This document shows, piece by piece, positions 17,199 to 26,212 of a stretch of 64,000 bases of DNA. How positions within the stretch are numbered: position 1 is the first letter of the stretch; each line of letters starts with the position of its first letter. The notes under the pieces were generated by a model. It did not search any database. It was not told where the DNA came from and saw only the letters and a program-made list of their open reading frames with translations. This DNA comes from Cohaesibacter sp. Lineage in GTDB: Bacteria; Pseudomonadota; Alphaproteobacteria; Rhizobiales; Cohaesibacteraceae. Both the position numbers and the translations under genes were made by a program. The stretch lies in assembly GCA_025800145.1 (NCBI GenBank), contig JAOXSH010000037.1, positions 1 to 64,000 of the forward strand, read 5' to 3'.

Positions 17199-17486
17199 CC
17201 TTTATCGAGCGTGCTGGCGCGTTGCATGAACAAACCATGATCATGCTTGCGTCAACCATAACGAAGAGCGGCACGGAGGGAAAGAATGGAGTTCAGGAAA
17301 AATGGTACTCGCCCCCAAGATCGCTGTTTGGCGCTTGGGCGTGGATGCCATTTTGCCTTAGTGCCCAATTTAAAAATCTCTTGATGAGACTTTTAGGCCG
17401 CATATCCGACCCTCTCCCCCTTTTCAGACCGCCATGAGGGTACCATGACGGATGGTTTGGGGGCCAGAGACTTTTAAATCGTGCAC
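17199..17486. other. Intergenic region between polA and the acyltransferase gene
   Basis: Together with the palindrome and leader it makes a 361-bp gap. Short open frames here (for example 17222-17437) have no recognisable content and no ribosome site. A weak inverted sequence around 17425-17460 near the acyltransferase stop might act in termination. Nothing else is recognised. Confidence 0.4.
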
Positions 17487-18515
17487 TTATTCGGCAGGCG
17501 CGATTTGATTGCTGCGTCTTGGCTCAAGCTTTGCCCAATGTGGGCGTTTATAGAGAAATGTGCCAATTTTCGTGCGCTTGACCAGCTCAAACATAGCAAT
17601 TGCTCCCAGAACCGCGACAAGAAAGACAATCAGCGAGGCAAGGCCACTGTCGCAGACTTCGCATAATTTGGGCATCAGGATGCGGGATATAACCATGGGC
17701 AGGAAGAAGCCAAGATAGATGGGCAGAGAATTTTGTCCGCAATATTTTAGTGCGGCTCCAGGCCCCCAATTGGGCAAAACAGCGCAAAAGGAAACGATTG
17801 CCACGATGCCGGTCAGACCCAGAATCAGCGCCATTGGCATATCGGCATGATAGCCCATCGTCACCATTGCGGCATTCACCAAGGCCCAGATGATCAGACC
17901 AAAATAGACGGAGAGCTTTTGATCTTGCGCAGATTGCGCCAGACGGAACCAAAATTCGCGCCCGAAATAGCCCAGCAGGAAGAAGATATAATAGTCGGCA
18001 AAACGGTTTGCGACAAAGAAGGAGAGATCTTCAGCAACAAATTTCAGGCCGATGGCAACCAGCAATTGGCCAAACACCGGCAAGCGATGGGTCAGACGCA
18101 AAATCAGGAAGAAGAAGGGCAGAAGATAGATGAACCAAAGCAAGCCAAAGGGATGGATGAAGGATTTCAGAAACAGCAGAACAGCTCCATCGACACCCAG
18201 ATCAGCGGCAAAATTGGCGCCCTTGAAGAGGAAATTGATGCAGAGCCACAGGATATAGAAATAGAAGAAATGGACGAATTTGCTGTCCCAAAAATGACGC
18301 CAATTCTGACTTAATGCCTTGACGGCAAAGAGACCGGCTATGGCGAAAAAGACAGGCATACGAAGGGGTTGGGCAAAGGCAATGACCTCATGCATCCAGC
18401 CTTGTGCGGCATAATATTTTTCGACACCCAAGGTCGAATGCAACAGTACAACCAAAAGAATTGTCAGGCCTTTGGCCCGATCGACCCATTCAATGCGCTC
18501 TCTTGCTTTTGCCAT
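17487..18515 (-). CDS. Acyltransferase family 3 membrane protein
   Basis: A 342-residue multi-spanning inner-membrane protein of the acyltransferase 3 family (the OafA/OpgC group), which transfers acyl groups to glycans or other acceptors. The N-terminus has the family pattern ERIEWVDRAKGLTILLVVLLHS, with the Arg-Ala-Lys-Gly and His-Ser positions usually linked to catalysis. About ten hydrophobic segments follow. The length and weak extracytoplasmic loops resemble predicted membrane acyltransferases with unknown acceptors. AAGGAG is seven bases before the ATG. It is monocistronic; the acceptor cannot be inferred from context. Confidence 0.82.
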   Translation of the reverse strand: MAKARERIEWVDRAKGLTILLVVLLHSTLGVEKYYAAQGWMHEVIAFAQPLRMPVFFAIAGLFAVKALSQNWRHFWDSKFVHFFYFYILWLCINFLFKGANFAADLGVDGAVLLFLKSFIHPFGLLWFIYLLPFFFLILRLTHRLPVFGQLLVAIGLKFVAEDLSFFVANRFADYYIFFLLGYFGREFWFRLAQSAQDQKLSVYFGLIIWALVNAAMVTMGYHADMPMALILGLTGIVAIVSFCAVLPNWGPGAALKYCGQNSLPIYLGFFLPMVISRILMPKLCEVCDSGLASLIVFLVAVLGAIAMFELVKRTKIGTFLYKRPHWAKLEPRRSNQIAPAE

Positions 18516-18815
18516 GTCTCTCTCCTTAACTAGTGAAGGGCACTATAACGGCAAGGCTTTAACAAGGGGCCTCACATTGATGAGAGGATTTTAGTTAACT
18601 GCCATTAGGCTTAACAAAGACTTTGACCGAAGGGCTAAAAGCTAATCCGGTCATATGGGTTAATCTTTCATGCCGTTGGTATTAACATCCTATTGATGGC
18701 CAATGGATAAAGTGATTGCTGTGTGGCCTGCCCATCAATTTGCCGCAATTTATGGCTAGGATGTCAACTCATTTCATGCCCTGTCCCCTATCAGCAAGAT
18801 TTACATTCACTTAAT
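18516..18815. other. Divergent intergenic region with repeat terminus
   Basis: A 300-bp spacer between the acyltransferase and penicillin-binding protein genes. It contains a full-length repeat terminus at 18653-18681 (ends TGCCGTTGGTA). An in-frame upstream extension of the pbp frame reaches 18723 but shows no coding character. No promoter was assigned. Confidence 0.45.
18653..18681 (-). repeat. Dispersed TACCAACGGCA repeat terminus
   Basis: ATATGGGTTAATCTTTCATG followed by CCGTTGGTA, nearly identical to the right end of the 43179-43498 element. No partner end lies nearby on the left. Confidence 0.7.
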
Positions 18816-21008
18816 ATGACACGTTCCAAACAGCCTGATCCTTCTGCCAAAGGCTCCAAGACCGCAAAGACAGGGCGTCGCAAAGCATCGCCCCGCAAGA
18901 AAAATGATATTCATTTGAGCAACGAGGATCGCAGCCTCCCAGCTGCCGGGAAAAAATCCGCCACAAAAGCGAAAAACAAGGCAGGGCAGAGATCAGAGCG
19001 CAAGCTACGGCAAAAGAGCAGTGCTTCCAAAGCCTCTGCTGCCCCTCGAAAGACACAGCGCAAAGGCCCCGGTTTGCTGTTTCGTTTTGTGCGTTTTGTT
19101 GTCTATTGGGGGGTGATTGCGAGCCTTTGGGGCGGAATCGCAATTGCCGCTATTGTGTTATATTACGGGGCGCAATTGCCCCAATCCAGCGATTGGCAAA
19201 TCCCGGATCGTCCGCCCAATGTGCAAATTCTCAGCCATGATGGCGGCTTGATTGCCAATCGGGGCAAAACAGGTGGGCAGGAGGTGCGCCTATCCAGTTT
19301 GCCGCCTTACTTGCCCGATGCTGTGATTGCCATTGAAGATCATCGTTTTTACAGCCATTTTGGCTTTGATCCCATTGGCTTTACCCGTGCCATGGTCACC
19401 AATGTGGTGAAGGGGCGTTTGGCGCAAGGCGGATCGACGCTGACCCAGCAATTGGCCAAAAATCTGTTTTTGGAACATAAACGCACCATTGAGCGAAAAG
19501 TGCAGGAATTGATCCTTGCCATCTGGCTTGAGACCAAATTTTCCAAGGAAGAAATTCTGGAAATGTATCTCAACCGGGTTTATTTCGGCGCTGGCGCGAC
19601 AGGGGTTGATGCCGCAGCCCGCACCTATTTCAACAAACCGTCTTCTATGGTCACCTTGGCAGAAGCGGCCACCATTGCCGGGCTTTTGAAAGCCCCCTCT
19701 CGGCTTGCCCCCAATCGTCATCCCAAACGGGCACGGGCGCGCGCCAAGCTGGTGTTGGCTGCCATGGAGCGGGAAGGCTTTATCACCGCCAAAGAACATA
19801 AATTGGCCATGACCATGCCGGTCAAGGCCGTTGCGCGCCATCGCACCAATTCGCTCAATTATGTGGCTGACTGGGTGATGGAGCAATTGCCAGCCTATGT
19901 TGAAGATGTCAGCGAAGATCTGATTGTTGAGACCAGCTTGGATTTGCGGATGCAAACATTGGCCGAACGCGCCATCAACTCTGCTTTGGACAGTTCCGGC
20001 AAGAAATATGGGGTTGCACAAGGCGCGCTTGTCTCTGCCACGCCCTTTGGTGCGGTACGGGCTTTGGTTGGCGGGCGCTCTTATCAGCAAAGCCAGTTTA
20101 ACCGAGCGGTGAAAGCCAAACGGCAGCCGGGCAGTGCCTTCAAACCTTTTGTCTATCTAGCCTCTTTGGAATTGGGCAATAGTCCCAATGGTATGCGCGT
20201 GGATGAGCCTGTGCGCTTTGGCAAATGGTCGCCTAAAAATTATTCGCAAAAATATATGGGCCAAGTGAGCCTTCGTCGTGCTTTGGCGCTCTCGCTGAAT
20301 ACCGTTGCCGCTCAACTTGCCTTTGAGATTGGGCCGGGCAATGTGGCCGCGACGGCGCGGCGGTTGGGTATTCGCTCCAAAATGGCCAATAATCCATCCA
20401 TTGCGCTTGGTACATCGGAAGTCACCCCGATTGAGCTGGTGGGGGCTTATCTGCCCTTTGCCAATGGCGGATTGCGGGCCGAGCCTTATGTGATTGCGCG
20501 AATTTTGACCAAATCAGGGGATGTGCTTTATGTCCATCCTGCCATTGCAGGCGCGCAGGTGATTGCGCCCAATGTGCTTTCCAATATCAATAGCATGATG
20601 CAGGAAACGCTGATTTCCGGCACGGGCAAAAAAGCGCTTTTACCCGGTCGTCCGGCTGGGGGGAAAACCGGCACCAGTCAGAATTATCGAGATGCCTGGT
20701 TTGTCGGCTATACGGCCAATCTTGTCACCGGTATCTGGTTTGGCAATGACAATGGTGCACCGACAAAACGGGCATCGGGCGGCAATTTGCCCGCATCGGC
20801 ATGGAAAGCCTATATGGTGGGAGCGCATAATGGCACGACCATTGCGGCCCTTCCCGGTGTCAGCGCCCAGCAATTGGCCGCAAGCCGCAAGCGCCTTGGG
20901 GCGGAGACCAATCCATGGGTGAACCCTGATTTGTTGCCAGAGGGGCAATCTGCCATGCCGGAGCCAAAACCAAAAAGTTTTTTCTCGCGGCTCTTTGGTC
21001 TGGACTGA
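18816..21008 (+). CDS. Class A penicillin-binding protein (PBP1A-type glycosyltransferase/transpeptidase)
   Basis: A 730-residue bifunctional enzyme that polymerises and cross-links peptidoglycan. A very basic, Lys/Ser/Ala-rich cytoplasmic tail of about 85 residues precedes one membrane segment (about 90-115, GVIASLWGGIAIAAIVLYYG). The glycosyltransferase domain (about 140-320) has EDHRFYSHFGFDPIGF with catalytic Glu, GGSTLTQQLAKN and ILEMYLNRVYFG. The transpeptidase domain (about 390-690) has the active Ser in PGSAFKPF, the SLNTVAAQ motif and KTGTSQNYRDAWFVGYT. Start taken as the ATG at 18816; the frame is open to 18723, but the extra 31 residues look non-coding. A palindromic repeat follows 27 bp after the stop. 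Confidence 0.93.
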   Translation: MTRSKQPDPSAKGSKTAKTGRRKASPRKKNDIHLSNEDRSLPAAGKKSATKAKNKAGQRSERKLRQKSSASKASAAPRKTQRKGPGLLFRFVRFVVYWGVIASLWGGIAIAAIVLYYGAQLPQSSDWQIPDRPPNVQILSHDGGLIANRGKTGGQEVRLSSLPPYLPDAVIAIEDHRFYSHFGFDPIGFTRAMVTNVVKGRLAQGGSTLTQQLAKNLFLEHKRTIERKVQELILAIWLETKFSKEEILEMYLNRVYFGAGATGVDAAARTYFNKPSSMVTLAEAATIAGLLKAPSRLAPNRHPKRARARAKLVLAAMEREGFITAKEHKLAMTMPVKAVARHRTNSLNYVADWVMEQLPAYVEDVSEDLIVETSLDLRMQTLAERAINSALDSSGKKYGVAQGALVSATPFGAVRALVGGRSYQQSQFNRAVKAKRQPGSAFKPFVYLASLELGNSPNGMRVDEPVRFGKWSPKNYSQKYMGQVSLRRALALSLNTVAAQLAFEIGPGNVAATARRLGIRSKMANNPSIALGTSEVTPIELVGAYLPFANGGLRAEPYVIARILTKSGDVLYVHPAIAGAQVIAPNVLSNINSMMQETLISGTGKKALLPGRPAGGKTGTSQNYRDAWFVGYTANLVTGIWFGNDNGAPTKRASGGNLPASAWKAYMVGAHNGTTIAALPGVSAQQLAASRKRLGAETNPWVNPDLLPEGQSAMPEPKPKSFFSRLFGLD

Positions 21009-21034
21009 TAGCAATGAGCCAAATTCATGGGTTC

Positions 21035-21102
21035 TAGAGTCTTTGTTTCTAAGCATATTTTTGTCCGAAAACCGCACGCACTTTTCGAAAAATATGCTCT
21101 AG
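21035..21102 (+). repeat. 68-bp palindromic repeat, copy 2
   Basis: Same unit as at 5239-5307 and 30691-30759, starting 27 bp after the pbp stop. Strong hairpin: AGCATATTTTT/AAAAATATGCT and CGAAAA/TTTTCG. Eight bases later a short TACCAACGGCATAAA repeat end occurs (21110-21124). Confidence 0.85.
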
Positions 21103-21109
21103 GACGTAA

Positions 21110-21124
21110 TACCAACGGCATAAA
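21110..21124 (+). repeat. Short copy of TACCAACGGCA repeat terminus
   Basis: TACCAACGGCATAAA lies beside the 68-bp palindrome, the same neighbour relation as at 30655-30669. Confidence 0.55.
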
Positions 21125-21133
21125 CTCCTAAGC

Positions 21134-21859
21134 CTAGGCCCCAAAGCGATGCAGATGGCGGCCTTCTTCCTTGAGCCAGACTTTGGCCTCTTCAAAATGA
21201 GGGCAAAGCTCTTCCACCAAGGCCCAAAAGCGCGATGAATGGTTCATTTCGCGCAAATGCGCCACTTCATGGGCGGCCAGATAATCCAGCACGCAAGGGG
21301 GCGCGAAAATAATGCGCCAAGAGAAGGACAGAATGCGGTTTGAGGAGCAAGATCCCCAGCGGCTGGTGGTATCCTTGATGCGAATAGCGGCGGGTTTAAC
21401 AGACAGAGTGCTGGCATGGCGATCCACGGCTTCTTGCAAATCTGCGCGCGCCTGCTTTTTCAGCCAATCTGTCACCCGGCGCGGCATATGCTCTTCTTCC
21501 CCACTGACCAGCAGGCTGTAATGATCGCCGTCGACAAGCTGGCGAACCGTGCCGCGTTTTTGACCCACATGCACCAAACTATGCGCAATATCACGCACCG
21601 GAATGTCTACGCCCGCCACAAAGGGCACCCTGGCCGGTCTTTGATCCATACGCTTGATCAGCCACTCCATATTGTCTGTGAGAAATGTTTCCAGTCTTTG
21701 CCGCGATAGGCCGGGGGGAATGGTGGCAACCGGCTCGCCGCTTTTGGCGTCAAGGCGCAAAATCAGGCGCTTTGCCTTGACATTGGGTTTGAGCCTGACC
21801 GTGATATGGCCCTTTTCATGGGCCAGAGACAGGGATGGGGGCAACTTGGTCGCAGACAT
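21134..21859 (-). CDS. YgjP-type (DUF45) metallopeptidase
   Basis: A 241-residue predicted zinc metalloprotease of the YgjP/WSS1-like group (DUF45). The metal site is clear: YLAAHEVAHLREMNHSSRFW, an HExxH motif variant (H-E-V-A-H) with a third His 9 residues on. It is preceded by IKDTTSRWGSCSSNRILSFSWR, the most conserved block of the family. The N-terminal half is a beta-rich domain (ITVRLKPNVKAKRLILRLD). Cellular substrate is unknown. It converges on the pbp gene. Confidence 0.9.
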   Translation of the reverse strand: MSATKLPPSLSLAHEKGHITVRLKPNVKAKRLILRLDAKSGEPVATIPPGLSRQRLETFLTDNMEWLIKRMDQRPARVPFVAGVDIPVRDIAHSLVHVGQKRGTVRQLVDGDHYSLLVSGEEEHMPRRVTDWLKKQARADLQEAVDRHASTLSVKPAAIRIKDTTSRWGSCSSNRILSFSWRIIFAPPCVLDYLAAHEVAHLREMNHSSRFWALVEELCPHFEEAKVWLKEEGRHLHRFGA

Positions 21860-22139
21860 TGGTCTTGTGAGATCCCTGTGCCTTATGGCGTTGATTTTGT
21901 TTGAAGGGGACCCTTCGGATATTGAGCCTTTTCAATAGCGGATTTTGCGCGCAAGGTCGATATTTTTTGCTTGCAGCCAATTCTGGCTTTTAAAGCTTTG
22001 TTTAGGCTGTTGGATAAAAAACACCTTCTTTGATCACTGTTTTTCTCTTCCATACCAGATGGTTACTCTTTTGCGCCATAGTGCAGGTCTAAGCCCCAAC
22101 ATCCATTTTGGCATCGCAGAAAGAGCAGAACTGGTCGGC

Positions 22140-24959
22140 ATGTTTTTCCTCAATAAATCTTATCTGTTCAGGATTTTGGCCATTCTTCTTGTCTTTCTGG
22201 CCTCCGGTTTTGGGTATATGAGTGGCCTGTTCGCCCCACTTGACAATGGTTTGTCGGCTTTTCGCATGGGATTGAACAGCCGTACGGCCTCTGCTTCCAT
22301 TGTGCTTTTGGAAATTGACAATAAAAGCCTGTCCGCCATTGGCTCTTGGCCATGGAAACGCTCTATCTATGCCGATATTGTTGACAAGAGCTTTGCTCAT
22401 GGGGCTGAAGAGCTGGCCTTTGATATTGATTTCAGCGCACAATCTCATGACAAGGAAGATCTGGTTTTTGCCAAAGCACTGGAAACAGCACCGGGGCCGG
22501 TGACGCTGGCTATTTTTCAGCAATATGAAGATGCCCTTAAAGGCGATGATACGATCAAGATCAATCGACCCATTGATATGCTAAGTCAAAATACATGGGC
22601 GGCTACGGTCAATGTTCTGGCGGATAACGATGGTATTGTTCGCCGCTTCCCTTATGCGCAAATGATGGATGGGGAATTAACCTCCTCACTGGCAGCCAGC
22701 CTTGGCGGCTATCATATGCTGCATATGGGTGATTTCCTGATTGATATGAGCATTGAGGCTGATAGCGTTCCGGTTCATTCCGTCATTGATTTGCTTGAAG
22801 GGCGGTTGGATGCTGATCTTTTCAAAGGCAAGAAAGTCATTGTTGGTGCTGGAGCTGCGGAATTGCGCGATACTTTGGCCGTGCCAGTTTATGGCATGAT
22901 GACTGGGCCCTTGTTGCAAGTCATTGCCGCTGAAGCCCTGCTGCAAGGCCGAGATTTGCAACCCTTACAGCTGTTATGGCTGATTGGTCTTTCTCTTGGC
23001 GTGATGGCAGGGGCGATTGTTATTCTGCTGGTGATCAGACAACCTATTCATGCCAAGCTTTTGCAGCTTCTGGCCCTTGGCCTTGTTCTGGAATTTCTGG
23101 CTTTTATCCTTTATCTGAACAGTCCCTATATGCTGCAAACGGCCTTTTTGCAGATACAATTGTTCAGCCTTGGGGTTTTGACCATTTTGATGGATGTGCG
23201 GGTGAAAAGCATCTTGCTCTCCGTCTCGCGCAAATATAACCAGAGTCTGGTGAATTTGCTGGAAACCATTGTTGAGGACAGTTTTTCCGGCATTCTGATT
23301 TGTGAGCAAGAGGGTGATATTCTGGAAGTCAGCGAACAGGCACGGATTTTGCTCTCCAGCCTTGGCTATGACGCACAAAAAGGCGAGACCATTGAGCGCG
23401 TTACACCGCCCGGCCTGCAAGCCGCCCTAAAAGACTGTTTCAAGGATCCTGAGCATTATAGCAAGGCACATGATTTGCAGGAAGTGACCTTGCATCGCCC
23501 CAAAAAGGGCAGCAATGGGCGGGACTGGGAAGAGCTTATTTTGGAATTTTCTCTGACCCCTTCGATTGTCAGCCGCAAAGAAATGCGCAAAGGCTCACGC
23601 GATCAATGGGTTGCGACCTTAATGTTTCGCGATGTCACCAAAGTAAGACAGGAGCAAAGACGGCTTGCCTATTTGGTTGATCATGATGATTTGACCGGAC
23701 TTTTTAATGAAGCCGGTTTTTGTCAGGCGGTGGATCAGGCCATGATTGAGCAAGATCAGGGCAAGGCTCTGATTTTGGCTTTTGAAGTGCGGCGACTGGA
23801 TAAAATCAATCGCTCTCTGGGGGCTGACTATGGAGATTTGCTGCTGCAACAAATCAGTAAAAAGCTAAAAAATTTTGAGGGCTTTGATTTGTTGGGATGT
23901 GGAACCGAGCGCGAATTTCTGGTCTGCAAACTGGGGGCGCAGGAGACTGACATCCCCCATCTTTGTGCCTATATCACGGATTTGCTGGAAACGCCTTTAT
24001 CCTTACGCGGCCATCAGGTGATTGCGGGCAGTTATATCGGGGTTGCTGATTTTCAAGACATGCATCATGCCTGTGAAGAGGTTAGCCGGGCGGCGATTGT
24101 TGCCATGAACCGCTCCAAGGAAGTGGGGGGAACCTATCTGCGCTATAGCAGCGATCTGGCTGCCGATGTCATGCATCGCCGCGTTCTTGAGCGTGAAATT
24201 ATCGATGCGGTGGATCGTCAGGAATTTGAAATGCATTATCAGCCGCAAGTCTCGCTCGCCAATGGGCAGATAATCGGCTGTGAAGCGCTTATTCGCTGGA
24301 AACACAGAGACCTTGGCATGATCCGACCGGATCTGTTCATTCCGATTATGGAAGAAACCGGCATGATCCTTGATGTGGGTCGCTGGATTTTGGAGCAGGT
24401 TTGCAAAGATGCTGCAACGTGGGATTTGCCGATCAATGTCGCGGCCAATGTCTCAGCCATCCAATTTTCCCGTTCCGATATTCTGGATGATATCGATCAA
24501 GCGCTGAAAAGCTCCCAACTGGATCCGGCACGGCTGCAAGTGGAAATCACGGAAAGCCTTTTCATTTCCGACCCTTCCGCCATTGTCAGCATTTTGAAAA
24601 AGATTCAAAAACGCGGCATCCCTATTGCCTTGGATGATTTTGGAACCGGCTATTCTTCGCTCAGTTATATCCACCAGTTTCCGCTGGATAAAATCAAGAT
24701 TGATCAGGCCTTTGTCAAACATTTGCCTGCCTCTATGGATTCCATGGCTGTGATCAATGCCATTGTGGCACTGGCCCGCAATTTTGACATGGATATTGTT
24801 GCAGAAGGGGTAGAAACCGCAGAACAATGGGAAATCCTGCGGCTGGCTGGCTGCCATATTGGGCAAGGCTGGCATTTTGGCAAACCCATGCCCAATGCCG
24901 ATTTTGCAGCTCTGTTAAGCGATGCGTCTCAAACCACACAGGCTTCTCACGTTGCGTGA
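22140..24959 (+). CDS. CHASE2-PAS-GGDEF(degenerate)-EAL cyclic-di-GMP phosphodiesterase
   Basis: A 939-residue membrane sensor that probably hydrolyses cyclic-di-GMP. Domains: N-terminal membrane segment (about 10-30), periplasmic CHASE2 (about 35-270, SIVLLEIDNKSLSAIGSWPW), three membrane segments (about 275-360), a PAS-like region (about 370-500), a GGDEF domain (about 505-665) whose signature is TEREF rather than GGDEF, and a complete EAL domain (about 690-930) with CEALIRW, the NVSA block, QVEITES and DDFGTGYSSLSYIHQFPLDKIK. The degenerate GGDEF has likely lost cyclase activity and may bind GTP or regulate EAL. Start at 22140 gives a correct membrane topology; the frame is open to 21945 without recognisable content. 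It could control pilus or adhesin-based attachment in trans, but no link is encoded locally. Confidence 0.92.
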   Translation: MFFLNKSYLFRILAILLVFLASGFGYMSGLFAPLDNGLSAFRMGLNSRTASASIVLLEIDNKSLSAIGSWPWKRSIYADIVDKSFAHGAEELAFDIDFSAQSHDKEDLVFAKALETAPGPVTLAIFQQYEDALKGDDTIKINRPIDMLSQNTWAATVNVLADNDGIVRRFPYAQMMDGELTSSLAASLGGYHMLHMGDFLIDMSIEADSVPVHSVIDLLEGRLDADLFKGKKVIVGAGAAELRDTLAVPVYGMMTGPLLQVIAAEALLQGRDLQPLQLLWLIGLSLGVMAGAIVILLVIRQPIHAKLLQLLALGLVLEFLAFILYLNSPYMLQTAFLQIQLFSLGVLTILMDVRVKSILLSVSRKYNQSLVNLLETIVEDSFSGILICEQEGDILEVSEQARILLSSLGYDAQKGETIERVTPPGLQAALKDCFKDPEHYSKAHDLQEVTLHRPKKGSNGRDWEELILEFSLTPSIVSRKEMRKGSRDQWVATLMFRDVTKVRQEQRRLAYLVDHDDLTGLFNEAGFCQAVDQAMIEQDQGKALILAFEVRRLDKINRSLGADYGDLLLQQISKKLKNFEGFDLLGCGTEREFLVCKLGAQETDIPHLCAYITDLLETPLSLRGHQVIAGSYIGVADFQDMHHACEEVSRAAIVAMNRSKEVGGTYLRYSSDLAADVMHRRVLEREIIDAVDRQEFEMHYQPQVSLANGQIIGCEALIRWKHRDLGMIRPDLFIPIMEETGMILDVGRWILEQVCKDAATWDLPINVAANVSAIQFSRSDILDDIDQALKSSQLDPARLQVEITESLFISDPSAIVSILKKIQKRGIPIALDDFGTGYSSLSYIHQFPLDKIKIDQAFVKHLPASMDSMAVINAIVALARNFDMDIVAEGVETAEQWEILRLAGCHIGQGWHFGKPMPNADFAALLSDASQTTQASHVA

Positions 24960-25046
24960 TCTGTAGTTTTCCGACTTATCCTATCGTCTAGCAAATCTTA
25001 TCTATCGCATATCGCACATACTTCATCCCAGAATAAGGAGAGTGAT

Positions 25047-25346
25047 ATGAAGTTGAGCCAATATGCATTTATAATGATTGGCGAGGGATATAGCCCTGCG
25101 CAGATTACCACTTTGACTTCGGATCATTTTTCAACGACCCTGATTTGTGTTGCCAATATCGACATGGCCTGTGATGAAGCGCGCAAACTGGTCGCTGAAG
25201 GCGTGCAATTGATTGAGCTGTGTGGCGCTTTCAAAGACCAGATGATTGATGCGATCATCGAGACTGTTGATGGCAAAATTCCCGTTGGCAATATGGGTAT
25301 GCGCGACGATGAGCGCGCCAAGCTGATGACCTTTCTTCAAGGCTGA
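25047..25346 (+). CDS. DUF6506 family small protein
   Basis: A 99-residue soluble protein with a ferredoxin-like alternation of strands and helices (YAFIMIGEGYSP, TTLICVANIDMACDEARKLV, VQLIELCGAF, IPVGNMGM). It resembles small proteins now called DUF6506; no activity is known for these. AAGGAG is seven bases before the ATG. It ends in a terminator at 25372-25398, so it is a single-gene unit facing the XRE/cupin gene. Confidence 0.7.
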   Translation: MKLSQYAFIMIGEGYSPAQITTLTSDHFSTTLICVANIDMACDEARKLVAEGVQLIELCGAFKDQMIDAIIETVDGKIPVGNMGMRDDERAKLMTFLQG

Positions 25347-25371
25347 GACCACGCCTTTCTCACAAGATGAT

Positions 25372-25398
25372 AAAGCAGGGCTTGGCTCTGCTTTCTCT
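25372..25398 (+). terminator. Terminator after the DUF6506 gene
   Basis: AAAGCAGGGC (25372-25381), a three-base loop and GCTCTGCTTT (25385-25394), with one G-U pair in RNA, followed by CTCTTT. Confidence 0.7.
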
Positions 25399-25421
25399 TT
25401 GCTAAAAGCTGGATATGCAGC

Positions 25422-26003
25422 CTAAAAAGTCGGTGGCGAGCAAGCAGAGATGCACAGGCAGGGCACGGGGCCGGTATTTCTGAATTTATGGGCAATCTTG
25501 CTGTCAAAATACCAGGCATCGCCGGGGCCAAGCGAGCGGCGCTCGTCTCCCACCGTCACTTCCAGTCTACCCGAAATGACAATGCCGCATTCCTCCCCTT
25601 CATGGCTAAGAGCGACCCTTCCTGTATCTGCGCCGGGCTGAAAGGTCTCATAGAGCATCTGAATGGCTTTTTGAGGTCGATCCGCCCCAACAAGACGAAA
25701 TGAAACCGCCCCTTTGCCAATTTCCAATAGGTCTGACGCCTTATAAAAAGGGCTGTTGCCTTGGGACAGATCGACACTGAAAAAACTGGCCAGATCCATC
25801 GGCAAACCATCAAGAATGCGTTTCAAGGCCCCGACCGATGGGCTGGATTGACCATTTTCGATCATTGAAATGGTGGCATTGGCAACACCGGCCTTTCGCG
25901 CCAAAGCCCGCTGAGACAGGCCGAATGTCTCGCGTACCCGTTTCAGACGCGTTCCGAGCTCTTTATCGTGGCTGTGACGCTGATGATCTTGTGTGTCTTG
26001 CAT
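25422..26003 (-). CDS. XRE-cupin transcriptional regulator
   Basis: A 193-residue regulator with an N-terminal XRE-type helix-turn-helix (about 18-75, LGTRLKRVRETFGLSQRALARKAGVANATISMIENGQ - the classic pattern) and a C-terminal cupin domain (about 110-190, HEGEECGIVISGRLEV, GPGDAWYFDSKIAHKFRNTG). This architecture is that of PuuR and related regulators of polyamine and amino-acid use. It lies divergent from an omega-transaminase with a 209-bp shared promoter region, so it probably controls that gene in response to an amine or amino acid. Confidence 0.9.
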   Translation of the reverse strand: MQDTQDHQRHSHDKELGTRLKRVRETFGLSQRALARKAGVANATISMIENGQSSPSVGALKRILDGLPMDLASFFSVDLSQGNSPFYKASDLLEIGKGAVSFRLVGADRPQKAIQMLYETFQPGADTGRVALSHEGEECGIVISGRLEVTVGDERRSLGPGDAWYFDSKIAHKFRNTGPVPCLCISACSPPTF

Positions 26004-26212
26004 TTTTGCACGCTTTGCCTGTTATCGGTGGTTTGGCTTACTTAACAACATTGCTCATTTTGTTCAAAATATCAAACACTCTGCATTGTGCCTTAATCTT
26101 TTCAATGTCTTATAGATGCAAAAATAAAGACTTGTTCAAAATGCCGAAATCTCCAAAATGAAATCAACAAGATAATGCAGTCCCTAAAAGGGATTTTTGA
26201 GAGGAGAGGGCC

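Noticed and set aside
17222..17437. A 71-codon frame between polA and the acyltransferase
   Set aside because: No ribosome site, no recognisable sequence and atypical codon use.
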